A program made the translations under genes and the position numbers. A DNA stretch of 64,000 bases from Allium sativum (lineage: Eukaryota; Streptophyta; Magnoliopsida; Asparagales; Amaryllidaceae): contig CM060912.1 in assembly GCA_030737875.1 (NCBI GenBank), positions 880,299,199 to 880,363,198 on the forward strand. Reading direction: 5' to 3'. The notes below the pieces were generated by a model that was given only the letters and a program-made list of their open reading frames with translations, did no database searches and was not told the DNA's origin. Shown piece by piece: positions 44,074-57,050 of this stretch (its first letter is position 1; the number at the start of each line of letters is the position of its first letter).

Positions 44074-46798
44074 AACATAATTTCAGTTCATTTCCACCGC
44101 AAACACAGTGAAGAAATGGATATTCATACACTTCTAAAATCTAAAACTTATATATATTCAAAATCTCTAAACCAGGAGCATCAACCCTGTATGATTTCTA
44201 TTGAGTCCGAGCCCTTTCTATCGGATTGTTTGTGGACTACGAAGACTAGGGGCTAGTGTTAAGATGGTCACGGCTTTTGTAAATAGGAGTTTGACGGTGC
44301 TGCCAAAGTGTTGGTAAATGGCGTTGAAGTGGAGATCTCGTGGCAAGGTTTTGAAGTAATTAGCAGAGAAAGTTTCAAAGGTTTTCGTAGTCGTAGCCGT
44401 CGAAGTAAGGTGAACGTGGAGTTTCAAGAAGGATTCAAGAAAGGCACGGGTGTGCGGAAATGGGGGAGGATGGCTCACCGTTTACGTCGGATCTGTGGAG
44501 GGCTGGAGGCGGAATAACGTGGTAATTAATATAATAGCATTTGCATGCGTAGAGTTCATATGAAGAATTTTTTTAATGGTACTGATAATTGATGGTGCTC
44601 ACCTAATTCATTGGAGCATGCACAGCAGCTAGCGCAACTTGGGTGGGATGATGCGAATGGAAGGAAGGATGGGGCTCGAATGCATTTTAACTAGAGGAGT
44701 GTGAGTGGGGTTTGAATAGTGTAGCGTGAGTATCAGTGGGATCATTTCATGGAGTAAGGGAGGCGTGAAAGGGAAGATGATGGTGAAAACGTGAGAAATC
44801 TTGCCGTAAAGAGTTGAAATTGTGTGAAAGAATATGGTACTCAAGCAGGTGCGGGTGTCCAAACATGGAGATGAAAATAGGTGGGGAGTACAAATCACTA
44901 ACATAGGAAATATTAGGAGAGGCGTGCTGTCTAGGCGTGTATTGTGGGGTTCGAATGTAAGCAGATTAAAGTGAAAATAGAGTTAAAAGTGCATATATGA
45001 GGGACGTGGGTTTGTTGAGAGGTAGGTGGCACTTTGGCACATTTTAACATAAAGAACAATGAAGAAGAAACAAAAATGGATCTGTTCGAAGTGATCTGAT
45101 TTAAGCAAGGATCAGCGAAATGGCAAGGGAAAGATAGATGCAAGGGTATGGGGTTTAAGGGTGCTGAAATGGTGAAGTAGAGTTCAATGTTGTGGGGAAA
45201 ACATGTTATATTTTCTTATATTGTTACGAAGGAGAAGAATGAGCGATGGTTCTTCTTCAAAAGGGAAAAAGAAGTGATCATGTGGTTGTAGAACGGTGGA
45301 CGTGAGGACCAGCTGAGCAGATGTACGTATGTTGTTAACAGTATTGATGGGGGAACACAGTGGTGTGATTAATACACAGCTCGTGAGAATGTGAACAATG
45401 AGTTGAACACTGTTTTCTGTTTTGGAGTTCATGAAGTAGAGAGGAAGTAATGATGGACTAAAATTTGTAAATGAGTTTGTATGGATGTCCGGTAGCTCAT
45501 TGAGAAAGGAAGGCACGGACGGTAACAACACTTAAGCTAGTGATCGCGAGTTAGGAAGGAAGAATTACCCAAAACAAGCGGCGTCAGTGTAGCGTGGACG
45601 AACTCAACATGTACGAATTGGGACGCATGGATTTGAACGCTTGATTTAATCGATTGACGCAAATCGTTATTTAACGGTTAACTCGCAAAGGTGAGTAAAA
45701 TCACTAACTCTGATCTATTTTAAAATATTATAATTATATTTTAATAATGGTTGAATGCTGTGTGATGGTCGTTTAGGTAAATTACAGTTAAATTAGTTGA
45801 ATAATATATATATATATCGTTGCATATATACACATCATTAGTTGGATACAAATTCTATTGAATAATCCATGATAGATTCTTGTTTGTTTGGATATGGAAT
45901 TACACTGGCTCTGAAATGACGGTTCTTTAATTATCGTAAATATATTGGCAAGGAATTCAAGTTTAAAAAGGATCTATTATTTATTATATTTAAATAATAG
46001 AAATTTAATTTTGATTCGGCTAAAATACAATAACTTGTGTTAGTTATATATTAATGAATAGTTTGATTGTAAACGATAATTAGAGATAAAATGGAATAGT
46101 TATAAATAAATAAATTGGGAAATATAAGAATGAATTTACCAATAAGAAATGGGAGAATCATTCAAGTAAAACTTAATGGAATTATTTTGATATTCGAATA
46201 TAAATATAACTAAGAAAAACCGTAATGATCTGTTTTTAGAATGCGACGATATCGATTGTTATAAATAAATTATTTTTACAAATTGGATATTATATATAAT
46301 ATGGGATTTGATAAATTAGTTAGTATTTGGTTTAAACCAATATACTATAATAGAATGTGAAATCGAGAGTTGGTATAAACTTGGTATTTATTGAACATGA
46401 AGTTTACTTGAAATTGGAATTTGTGGATTTTGAAATAACTCGATTAATGGAAGTGTAACCTGTAATTGTATTTATAAATGAACTCCAGATTTATTGGATT
46501 TACTCTAGATTTTTATAGAAGAATAGTATCCATATTTTAAAGGTGAATAACAACTTAGGAGAAAACAATTTGCAGATTAAAATGGGTATAATGGAAATTG
46601 GAAATATTTTCCAATGTAAATAAGGTATATATTTTCTAAAGTACAGAAAATAAGAAATGGGGAAAATGATAGGGATGTTTTCAAACATTAATAACGTATA
46701 ATTTCTGGGATATGGGAAGTTGGAAAATTTAGATAAATAAAAAAAGGGGCCAGTGATTGTGTGATGATTCGTTGTACATTTGAATGGATGTTTTTTTT

Positions 46799-46830
46799 AC
46801 TTCGATAGTTAAATAACCGACTATCGAAGT
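46799..46830 (+). other. Perfect 11-bp hairpin in TE-L 5' LTR
   Basis: ACTTCGATAGT (46799-46809) pairs with ACTATCGAAGT (46820-46830), 10-nt loop, in a T-rich setting. The copy at 53712-53743 in the other LTR is fully preserved. Confidence 0.8.
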
Positions 46831-48218
46831 CTTTTTACCATTGTTGTCGATATGGAGAGACCGGTTGGATATATTATCGGAAAACCACTCTGTATAGGCA
46901 TAAGCGCTGCGAATTAGATTATGCTGAAGATAATTGAAGACGGTGTAAATTGCAAGGGACGTTCTGTTCCAGAAGGGTGCTTTCGGTTTGTCCAGTCCCA
47001 GGACAACTTGTATGGACGAGTGTCTGACAGAGTATACCTAACAAATCACGTACAGTTGATCTCTTAAAGGTATTACGTTTGGTGGCGGAGGAATTCGTTC
47101 CTCTTAGCTTTTTATACCCGTGATATTTTTGGAAATCGATTAGTGAATTGACGGGTTTGACGATGTGGCATTCAAAGTGAATGGTGATCAGATGTTCTGA
47201 AGATAGACGTAGCCTCTAGCCTCACAACCAGGAAGTAACAAAAGTTGGGCTAGGCAGCATGACTAGTTGGGTCATCCCCAAGCAGGGTGTATTGTCACCG
47301 ATCCAGAGAAAATACATATTTGTTCTTCTTTTCTGATTCTGTATCTTCGGATTATGGTTGGATGGCCAACAACCGTGGGTGGCAATATATTCGATACACT
47401 CAAGCTAAATGAGTGGTCGGTCATGTGTGGCTGGGTTGCAAGACGTTCTTGTTGAACCCATGTGTATACCCTCTAGAGTACACTGATCGGAAGGTGCTCC
47501 TATACCTTGTCTGTTGGAATCCAATCTCCAATAAGCGCCCTGCGGTTTATGATTTTATACTATATATGTGGAGCGTGAGATGCAAGCGTTCTGCTATTTG
47601 GTTTTTTATATTGGTTAGACATTATTATAATATCACTGGATTTTGATATCAAAATGGTTTAGGTTATTGTAAGGTAAAAACCGTCCATTTTTATGTGTGG
47701 GCTGGTCTTACTATTATCCTTTTGTTTCGAAAGGATTTTCAAAGTTAAATAGTATGGTTGGAATTTACTCACACCAGTCCCATGAATGACCCAGAGTTTA
47801 TTTTGTTTTTGTTTTCCCTAAACTCTTGGGTGCCTAAATTTGTACGGGCAGTCAAGTGTTTCAGGCTTTTACAGATACATTTGGAGGAGCTCGAAGCATG
47901 AGATTTCACCATTAGTTATTTAGAGATTATTTCCGCTGTGACGTATATGAGTTACCCTCTGATATGATATGTAAGTACAAATTCAGATTTTGTATTTCAA
48001 AGTTATGTTATAATACAATTTATTCGTTCTGCTGTGAGATTCGTGTTTACTCTGATTATGTTTAGTTGTGTTCTTCTTCTTCTATTCTATTAATTCTATC
48101 TTTTCTATCTCATTCTCTAATTTCTTTCTATTAATGATCTGAACTTTCGTGCACTTTGAGTTGAATGTGTAGGATATTAGTCAGCTCAAATTGGTACGGA
48201 TTTTCGGGCCATTACAGT

Positions 48219-48230
48219 TGGTATCAGAGC
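48219..48230 (+). promoter_or_regulatory. TE-L primer binding site (initiator Met tRNA)
   Basis: TGGTATCAGAGC, two bases after the 5' LTR end. Confidence 0.93.
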
Positions 48231-48308
48231 ATAAGGTTACGTGATTACCTTGGCTCTTTGGCGTAACTCAATATAGATGGAGTTAGTAATACCCTAGATT
48301 GAGTTTGA

Positions 48309-48339
<31 letters not shown>

Positions 48340-49740
48340 AGCGCGTATTTGTAAATTGATTTAAAAACTACTTTATATTTTGTTGATTGGTTTGGCGAGT
48401 GGTTTATGAATTTTACTCGATACTGGATTGCAAACTGTATCGATGGGTGTTTCTAAACTCTTGAACAGAGTTATTCGACACAATATTGTTTATAAAGGCT
48501 GGGTAAATGAAATAATTTTACCAAAAATATATTTTAATATAAAAAGAAGTATATATTGTTGAGATTATTATAGTGTTGATCGTTGTTATGATCGAATAAG
48601 ATTTATAATTGAGTTGGTTATAAAAAAATCGGAATATTATATAGGTATAATATACAAAATCAAATAAAATTAAATCTGAATTTAAAATAGATTTGGGATT
48701 CATAATTTCCAGAAACTTGGAAAAGTATTTGAATTAAGTATATGAGAATTTTAAATCCTAGGAGATTTAAATGTTTTCCAACATTTAAAAGATATTTTGA
48801 TGTGATTTCAAAATAAAAACAAGTTTTGAAAGTAGTATAGTATTGAAATCACTTTGATCGCTGGAAAATAATTCCGATGACGAAGTCGACAATCATCGGT
48901 GTTCATTTTCGAGTTTTTAAGTGACGGATTACTACCAAAGGTTTTGTTTTGAGGAAACAAGTTGTTTAAAAATTCAAATGTTTTGAGTTATTATTATTAT
49001 GTATATATTATTTCAAACTGATTTGAAATAAATCCCAGGGATTTGAATTCTGAAATAAAGATTTAACTTATGGAGTTAAAATGGTAAAAGTGGAACTTAA
49101 ACTAAAATAAACAAAATTGAACTGAATTTGGAACGATCCAGAATGAAAATTGTAAAAGGGAAATATTGGAAATTTGAGTTATTAAAATAAATTGATTCCT
49201 AGAGAATAAGAATCGAATTTTGAATTTGGAGATGAAGATAATTGATTTGAGAAATAAATCAATAAATAGAATTGGAGTTGAAATAGAAATTTGGCTTAGT
49301 AAAAGCGAAAGAGTGGTTTGAGAATGGATTGATGGGAGATCAACCAAGGATGCTTGGATATATGTTAATGTGATAGCAAATGGCAGAGATAGGTTAAATT
49401 CCAACAAAAAGGTATAAGTTTAAGTTATATTTGGGTATGATATTATGAGCTATCTTTGGAAAGCCATTTGGCTGTTTGATTTCCTTTTGGATTGGAAAAT
49501 GCCTAGAGAGGCAAGTTGTAGTAGTACCGAATGAGCCGTGCAGAGGAGATGCTGGTAGAATTCTTCGAAAATATAAGTTGTTAAGAAATTTTCAGAATTT
49601 ATGAAAGTATTTGTTAATAAGAAGGACTTAATATTTTAATTAGAATTAATCGGTTCTGTTGAAAATTGAATTTAAGAAATTGAATAAAATATTTTTGACC
49701 TGGTTATAATTTGGATTGTAGTATTGTTTCTACCTTAGTA
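48231..49740 (+). other. TE-L interior without genes
   Basis: About 1.5 kb, A/T rich, with a (TA)n run at about 48313-48339. No frame resembles gag, protease, RT or integrase on either strand. Presumably it holds only packaging signals. Confidence 0.75.
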
Positions 49741-49775
49741 ATTTCGAGGACGAAATTCTTTTAAGGGGGAAGGAA
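49741..49775 (+). promoter_or_regulatory. TE-L polypurine tract and hairpin
   Basis: ATTTCG-agga-CGAAAT (49741-49756), then AAGGGGGAAGGAA touching the 3' LTR. The same arrangement as in the Tekay-type elements. Confidence 0.85.
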
Positions 49776-52700
49776 TGTAACGTCCCGCATTTCTATTGGT
49801 TTGTATTTGAATATTTAAATCAGTTTAAATATTAAATTTGTAATATAAGTGGATTTATATATTAATTAAAACGAAGTTGAACATATAAAAATATGTATCA
49901 AATATAATCGAGCTCGTAATATCGCGGTAGTTCGTAATTTAACGTTCTGAACTTTAACTGAGTATACAAGGCTCGTTATAAACTGGATTTCTTCGAAACA
50001 AGAAATGTTGGAATCTGTTGAACTATATTTTTCTAATGGAAGTGAAAAAACAAGATTTCGTATTATAAATGAGAAGTTATGTGCAAATTAAATATTCAGA
50101 AAAACAGCGGCATAATCAGTTTTGACCATAACGGTTATTTAAATATCGGTTTTGAATTTAGACAAGATTCTTTTGAGGCATAGTGATAATTTAATTTTTA
50201 GAATTTTACTGTAATTTTTAATTAATTAAATACGCAACTTTTTATTTGGAATATTTTGCACCCTATATCAGTATTTTAGGATTTCACTATATGAGTTAAC
50301 CTACCGGTATTATTATATTTTTGGGATCGTGATATCTCGTTGGACACGACCGTACTCTTATTTCTGTCCATAGCAGTTCGGACATGAACGAAAACCTTAT
50401 GTACCCAATACACTAAAATTAGAACTAAGTTAATACTCCTAGCAAATACCAGTACATTAATTGATCAAAAGAATGGAGACAAATGAATAAATCTACCTTT
50501 GTCACTAACAAGCAACATGAAGTTGTTTCACAAAAGAATTACACTAACCATACCCTATTACTTAACAAGTAAGTTTAAGAGCTACCCTATACTATCCCCC
50601 ATACTGTACGAAACTTGCCTAAACATTAAACTATGAAAGAATAATTATCCCTGTAGCAACCTTATCTCGGGTACATGGTTTTGTAGGTTATCAGAACATA
50701 ATTTGACTAAATAGAAATATAAAAAAAACATGCCTACACGAAGACCATAACCTTATATTCCCAAAGAACACGCATACCCCATACTGTGTACAAGCTGAAA
50801 CGACAGGCATACAAACCCACACTCCTACATTGCAAATGAAGTATGTCCTACGCTACATTATGAAATGTTAATTTCTAGCCTGAATAGTCACGATACTTCC
50901 ACACAGAAACCTACACTGATCCTACAACATCTAATTCCATCACCATGAAGGCTCATAGGTCTATAAATACACAGAACTTCAGTTCATTTCCATCGCAAAC
51001 ACAGTGAAGAAATGGATATTCATACACTTCTAAAATCTAAAACTTATATACATTCAAAATCTTTAAACTAGGAGCATTAACCCTGTATGATTTCTATTGA
51101 GTCCGAGCCCTTTCTGTCAGATTGTTTGTGGACTGCAAAGACTAGGGGTTAATGTTGAGGTGGTCACAGCTTTTGTAAATAGGAGTTTGATGGTGCTGCC
51201 GAAGTGTTGGTAAATGGCGTTGAAGTGGAGATCTCGTGGCAAGGTTTTGAAGTAATTGGCGGAGAAAGTTTCAAAGGTTTCTATAGCCGTATCCGTCGAA
51301 GTAAGGTGAACTTGGAGTTTCAAGAAGGATTCAAGAAAGGCACGGGTATGCGGAAATGGGGGAGGATGGCTCACCGTTCACGTCGGATTTGTGGAGGGCC
51401 GGAGGCAGAATAACGTGGTAATTACTATAATAGCATTTGCATGCGTAGAGTTCATATGAAGAAAGTTTTTAGTGGTACTGATAATTGATGGTGCTCACGT
51501 AATTCACTAGAGCATGCACAGAAGCTAGCGCAACTTGGGTGGGATGATGCTAATGGAAGGAAGGATGGGGCTCGAATGTATTTTAACTGGAGGAGTGTGA
51601 GTGGGGTTTGAATGGTGTAGCGTGAGTATCAGTGGGATCATTTCATGGAGTAAGGGAGGTGTGAAAGGGAAGATGATGGTGAAAATGTGAGAAACCATGC
51701 GGTAAAGAGCTGAAACCGTAGGAAAGAATATGGTACTCAAGCAGGTGCGGGTGTCCAAACGTGGAGATGAAAACAGGTGGGGAGTACAAAGCACTAACGT
51801 AGGAAATATTAGGAGAAAGTGGACGTGCATAAAAAGAGGCGGAGGCGTGCTATCTAGGCATGTATTGTGGGGTTCGAATGTAAGCAGATTAAAGTGAAAA
51901 CAGAGTTAAAAGTGCATATATGAGGGACGTGGGTTTGTTGAGAGGTAGGTAGCACTGTGGCACATTTTAACGTAAAGAACAGTGAAGAAGAAACAAAAAT
52001 GGATCTATTCGAAGTGGTCTTATGTAAGCAAGGATCAGGCGAAATGGCAAGGGAAAGATAGATGCAAGGGTATGGGGTTTAAGGGTGCTGAAATGGTAAA
52101 GTTGAGTTCAATGTTGTGGGAAAAACATATTATATTTTCTTATATTGTTACGAAGGGGAAGAATGAGCGACAGTTCTTCTTCAAAAGGGAAAAAGAAGTG
52201 GTCATGCGGTTGTAGAACGGTGGACGTGAGGACCAGCTAAGCAGTTGTACGTATGTTGTTAACAGTATTGATGGGGGAACACGGTGGTGTGAGTAATACA
52301 CAGCCCATGAGAATGTGAACAATGAGTTGAACGTTGTTTTCTATTTTGGAGTTCATGAAGTAAAGAGGTAGTAATGATGGACTAAAATTTGTAAATGACT
52401 GTGTATGGAAGTCCAGTAGCTCATTGAGAAGGGAAGGTGCGGACGGTGACAGCACTGAAGCTAGTGATCGCGAGTTAGGAAGGAAGAATTACCCAAAACA
52501 AGCGGCGTCAGTGTAGCGTGGACGAACTCAACGTGTACGAATTAGGACGCGTGGATTTGAACGCTTGATATAATCGACTGACGCAAATCGTTATTTAATG
52601 GTTAATGCGCAAAGGTGAGTAAAATCACTAACCCTGATCTATTTTAAAATATTATAATTATATTTAATAATGGTTGAATGCTGTGTGATGGTCGTTTAGG

Positions 52701-55132
52701 TAAATTACAATTAAATTGGTTGAATAATATATATATATATCGTTGCATATATACACATCATTAGTTGGATACAAATCCTATTGAATAATCCATGATTGAT
52801 TCTTGTTTGTTTAGATATGGAATCACACTGGCTCGAAAATGATGGTTCTTTAATTATCGTAAATATATTGGCAAGGAATTCAAGTTTAAAAAGGATCTAT
52901 TATTTATTATATTTAAATAATAGAAATTTAATTTTGATTGGGCTAAAATACAATAACCTGTGTTAGTTATATATAAACGAATAGTTTGATTGTAAACGAT
53001 AATTAGAGATAAAAAAGGAATGGTTATAAATAAATAAATTAGGAAATAAATTTACCAACAAGAAATGGGGGAATCATTCAAGTAGAACTTGATGGAATTA
53101 TTTCGATACTCGAATATGAATAGAAGTAAAACCGTAATGATCTGTAATTAGAATGCGACGATATCGATTGTTATAAATAAATTATTTTTACAGATTGGAT
53201 ATTATATATAATATGGGATTTGATAAATTAGTTAGTATTTGGTTTAAACCAATATACTATAATAGAATATGAAATCGAGAGTTGGTATAAACTTGGTATT
53301 TATTGAACATGAAGTTTACTTGAAATTGGAATTTATGGATTTTTGAAATAACTCGATTAATGGATGTGTAACCTGTAATTGTATTTACAAATGAACTCCA
53401 GATTTATTAGATTAACTCTAGATTTTTATAAAAGAATAGTATCCATATTTTAAAGGTGAATAACAATTTAGGAGAAAACAATTTGCAGATTAAAATGGGT
53501 ATAATGGAAATTGGAAATATTTTCCAATGTAAATAAGGTATATATTTTCTGAAGTACAGAAAATAAGAAATGGGGAAAATGATAGGAATGTTTTCGAACA
53601 TTAATAACATATAATTTCTGGGATATGGGAAGTTGGAAAATTTAGATAAATAAAAAAGGGGCCAGTGATTGTGTGATGATTCGTTGTACATTTGAATGGA
53701 TGTTTGTTTTTACTTCGATAGTTAAATAACCGACTATCGAAGTGTTTTGATCATCGTTGTCGATATGGAGAGACCAGTTGGATATATTATCTGAAAACCA
53801 CTATGTATAGGCATAAGTGCTGCGAATTAGATTATGCTGAAGATAATTGAAGACGGAGTAAATTGCAAGGGTCGTTCTATTCCAAAAGGGTGCTTTCTGT
53901 TTGTCCAGTCCTAGGACAACTTGTATGGACGAGTGTCTGACAGAGTATAACTAACAAATCACGTACAGTAGATCTCTTAAAGGTATTACGTCTGGTGGTG
54001 GAGGAATTCGTTCCTCTTAGCTTTATATACCCGTGATATTTTTGGAAATCGATTAGTGAATTGACGGGTTTGATGATATGGCATTCAAAGTGAATGGTGA
54101 TCAGATGTTCTGAAGATAGACGTAGCCTCTAGCCTCACAACCAGGAAGTAAAAAAAGTTGGGCTAGGCAGCATGGCTAGTTGGGTCATCCCCATGCAGGG
54201 TGTATTGTCACCGATCTAGAGAAAATTCACATTTGTTCTTCTTTTCCGATTCTATATCTTCGGATTACGAATGGATGGACAACAACCGTGGGTGGAAATA
54301 TATTTGATACACTCAAGCTAAATGAGTGGTTGGTCATGTGTGGCCAGGTTGCAAGACGTTCTTGTTGAACCCAGGTGTATACCCTCTAGAGTACACTGAT
54401 CGGAAGGTACTCCTATACCTTGTCTGTTGGAATCCAATCTCCAATAAGCGCCCTGTGGTTTATGATTTTAGACTATATATGTGGAGCGTGAGATGCAAGC
54501 GTTCTGCTGTTTGGTTATTTATATTGGTTAGACATTGTTATAATATCACTGGATTTTGATATCAAAATGGTTTGGGTTATAGTAAGGTAAAAACCGTCCA
54601 TGTTTATGTGTGGGTTGGTCTTACTATTATCCTTTTGTTTCAAAAGGATTTTCAAAGTTAAACAGTATGGTTGGAATTTACTCACACCAGTCCCATGGCT
54701 GACCCAGAGTTTATTTTGTTTGTGTTTTTCCTAAACTCTCGCGTGCCCAAATTTGTACAGGCAGTCAACTGTTTCAGGCTTTTACAGATACATTTGGAGG
54801 AGCTCGAAGCAAGAGACTTCACCATTAGTTATTTAGAGATTATTTCCGCTGTGATGTATATGAGTTACACTCTGATATGATATGTAAGTACAAATTCAGA
54901 TTTTGTATTTCAAAGTTATGTTATAATACAATTTATTCGTTCCGCTGTGAGATTCGTGCTTACTCTGATTATGTTTAGCTATGTTCTTCTTCTTCTTCTA
55001 TTCTATTAGTTCTATCTTTTCTATCTCATCCTCTAATTTCTTTCTATTAATGATTTGAACTTTCATGCAGTTTGAGTTTAATGTGTAGGATATTAGTCAA
55101 CTCAAATTGGTACAGATTTTCGGGCCACTACA
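49776..55132 (+). repeat. TE-L 3' LTR, 5357 bp
   Basis: Full copy of the 5' LTR, ending GGCCACTACA. TATA box 50961-50969, hairpin 53712-53743. No gene. Confidence 0.93.
53712..53743 (+). other. Perfect 11-bp hairpin in TE-L 3' LTR
   Basis: Same stem and loop as 46799-46830, unchanged although the flanks differ. Confidence 0.8.
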
Positions 55133-55137
55133 TATAC
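55133..55137. other. Target-site duplication of TE-L, right copy (TATAC)
   Basis: TATAC directly after the 3' LTR end. Confidence 0.93.
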
Positions 55138-56150
55138 GATATGAAAGAAATTACGTTGTTTCTCACAACCAACTAATTCAAGTCTATTTTGCCAAAAATT
55201 CTATCTATGGTCCTTCGGAGTTCAGAAGGAGGTTTCGAATGTCCAAGAACATATTTAATAGAGTTATGGACAAACTTTCTAAAACAAATGTATTTTTTAC
55301 TCGCAGAGTAAATGCGATCAACCAATTGGGTCTTTCTCCACTTCAAAAGGCTACGGCAGTGCTACAGATGCTATCATATGGTGTATTGGGAGATTCGGTA
55401 GACGACAAATTAAGGATGGGACTATCTTAAGTATAAAAGAATTTTGCAAGACCGTTGGCATGCAGTTTGGAGAGGAATATCTTAGGACCCCTACCCCGCG
55501 TGATATTGAACGGTTATTGGCAATGGGAGAACAACGTGGATTTTTAGTTATGTTAGTTAGTTTAGACTGTAAGCATTGGAGGTGGAAAAAATATCCTATT
55601 GCATTACAAGGGCTATACTCGGGCCACTTCAAGAAGGCAACTATCGTATTGGAAGCTGTTGCATCTTTGACTTGTACATTTAGCATTCGTTTTTTGAGGT
55701 GCCGGTTCACTGAAAGACATAAATGTTATTTATTCAGCGACTTATACAACGATATAACACTCCTTGCAACTTCAAAATGGGAGGTGTAGATTATACTATG
55801 GGTTATTACTTGGTAGATGGCATTTATCCGAAGTGGAAAATACTTGTGCAAGCTTATAAAAGGCGTAATAATGCTAAACATGCACTTTTCACAAAACAAC
55901 AAGAAAGTTTGAGAAAAAAATGTTGAACGAGCTATTGGAGTGCTTCAAGGCAGATTTTATATACTAAGGAAGAAATCACACTACCATCACCTAGCAGTGT
56001 TAGATGACATCATGTATTGTTGAGTAATTTTATGATTGTCGAAGAAGAACGCGGTGGATATGAGCTTCAGCTTCGAAATTATCCTGATATTGTTGTTGCA
56101 TTTCAGAAAAAACCTTACAAAGACCCTAATACATTTGCTCAGTACATGAA
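55138..56150 (+). pseudogene. PIF/Harbinger DDE transposase remnant
   Basis: 55138-55410: HNQLIQVYFAKNSIYGPSEF, RRRFRMSKNIFNRVMDKL, then LSPLQKATAVLQMLSYG, the region before the catalytic domain. 55436-55735: FGEEYLRTPTPRDIERLL, RGFLVMLVSLDCKHWRWK, GHFKKATIVLEAVAS. First catalytic Asp codon 55565-55567. 55793-55920: YTMGYYLVDGIYPKW, second Asp 55816-55818. 55921-56020: VERAIGVLQGRFYILRKK, Glu 55925-55927. The complete DDE triad is visible but spread over different frames by at least three indels, including one at the PGSxND segment. By family knowledge the enzyme cuts the element out at its terminal repeats and makes a three-base target duplication. Not functional here. Confidence 0.85.
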
Positions 56151-56289
56151 ATGAATTGAAGATATAAGGGATCTGCATGCCCATCTTGAACTTAGAGAAA
56201 ATCTAGTTGGAAGTCAATCGTAAACTTGAAGAGAAATTATGTAGAGGACTCTATATATACAAAGATAGATTAGTGACATCGGAGATATG

Positions 56290-56568
56290 TTCAAGATTTA
56301 AGTCGATAAGGAAGCGTCCCTTAACCGGCTTTTATAAAGTCGGCTAAAACGGCCAGCTTTATAAAAGCCGGTTAGGTGCAATGGTCAAAAATTGACCGTG
56401 GCTCCTACCTTAGCTGGCTTTATGAAAGCCAACTAAGGCGAAGGTTTCCAAACAACCGAATTGTTGCTCTGGCAACATTGGGGGTTGCTAAAGCAACCCT
56501 TTGGGCTCCAACTGACCCCCTGTTGGAGGTCAGTTGGCTCCCAACCCGACCCTGGGTTGGGAATGCCC
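56290..56568. repeat. TE-H right subterminal hairpin chain and terminal repeat
   Basis: Palindromes in series: GGCTTTTATAAAGTC, GGCTTTATAAAAGCC, GGTCAAAAATTGACC, GGCTTTATGAAAGCC, GGTTGCTAAAGCAACC, and GGGCTCCAACTGACC/GGTCAGTTGGCTCCC. It ends in the 29-nt terminal repeat 56540-56568. The GGCTTTATAAAGCC-type unit is shared with the left end. Confidence 0.8.
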
Positions 56569-56571
56569 TAA
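56569..56571. other. Target-site duplication of TE-H, right copy (TAA)
   Basis: Matches 39258-39260. Confidence 0.75.
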
Positions 56572-57050
56572 GGTACCCATCATGTCAAAGACGCCTCCTG
56601 AGACAAAGTCAAAGATTTCAATGACCCCAAGTGCCCCTTGCCGAAGTTTCAGAGAAGAAAGAGTTGATGATTGATGTTCTAAAAGGCCTGGATGGAAAGG
56701 GGTCCTAACTTGAGGGTAAGGAAGATGTCGTCTATATAGGAGAGTCCGGGATGACCGGTGAAATGAGTATGGAAGAGCTACAGGCACCACATCAAGGTAA
56801 GCTTCTTTCCATAAAAGTAGAGTCCAGGGACCAGATCCCTTACAAGTGATTTCTCCTTCCCCAGCTGGCAACCTAAAGTTAAAGAAACCCAATCTGGATG
56901 TGACCGTTAAGGAAGTGAAGTCACCCTATGGTAAAGAATGAAGTGAGGGGTCTGTGAGTGACATGCCCTCCAAGCAAAAGCTCACAAAGGAATCCAACTT
57001 GGAAAAATGCAAAAAGAAGAAGATCGACGATAAGCCTAAGGACAAATAAG
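56572..57050 (+). pseudogene. Decayed coding sequence right of TE-H, family not recognised
   Basis: Plus-strand fragments: LAEVSEKKELMIDVLKGLDGKGS (from about 56640), EGKEDVVYIGESGMTGEMSMEELQAPHQG, and a lysine-rich end MPSKQKLTKESNLEKCKKKKIDDKPKDK with stop at 57048. Two or more frame breaks. It is on the same strand as the coiled-coil remnant at 38450-39098 and may be the other end of the same gene, separated by TE-H. A longer frame on the opposite strand (56530-56892) runs into the transposon end and is probably a shadow. Confidence 0.4.

Larger units (their letters stand above)
42870..48216 (+). repeat. TE-L 5' LTR, 5347 bp
   Basis: TGTAACGTCCCGC to GGCCATTACA. TATA box at 44065-44073, a hairpin at 46799-46830, A/T-rich third quarter (45700-46750), pyrimidine-rich tail near 48065-48130. 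The short frames (44308-44517 and others) occur in both LTRs and show no family. I see no gene. Confidence 0.93.
42870..55132 (+). mobile_element. TE-L: large non-autonomous LTR retrotransposon (LARD-like)
   Basis: Length 12,263 bp, plus strand. The 5' LTR is 42870-48216 (5347 bp), interior 48217-49775 (1559 bp), 3' LTR 49776-55132 (5357 bp), target duplication TATAC. The Met-tRNA primer site (48219-48230) and polypurine tract (about 49761-49775) are intact in form. The interior has no gag or pol similarity in any frame. The end of the interior (ATTTCGAGGACGAAAT, then TTTTAAGGGGGAAGGAA) matches the equivalent part of the Tekay-type elements here, so a Tekay-type helper is likely. LTRs differ by several percent by eye, so it is older than TE-B. 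Confidence 0.93.
39261..56568 (+). mobile_element. TE-H: PIF/Harbinger DNA transposon, split by TE-L
   Basis: Terminal inverted repeats 39261-39289 and 56540-56568 match at 23 of 29 positions, flanked by TAA. Subtracting TE-L (12.26 kb plus its duplication) leaves about 5.0 kb, a normal size for the superfamily. It encodes a DDE transposase (DDE_Tnp_4/HARBI1 type) on the plus strand, now broken, and other short coding relics including two GRF-type zinc-finger pieces. Both ends are chains of hairpins. Confidence 0.85.

Noticed and set aside
44218..45531. Ser/Pro/Leu-rich minus-strand frames in TE-L LTRs
   Set aside because: They come from a purine-rich plus strand, are repeated in the other LTR with frame changes, and match nothing known to me.
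48313..48339. (TA)n run as a possible regulatory element
   Set aside because: Simple microsatellite; length probably polymorphic and no other signal.
56530..56892. 120-codon minus-strand frame crossing the right end of TE-H
   Set aside because: It runs from host flank into the terminal inverted repeat; coding-like words are on the plus strand.
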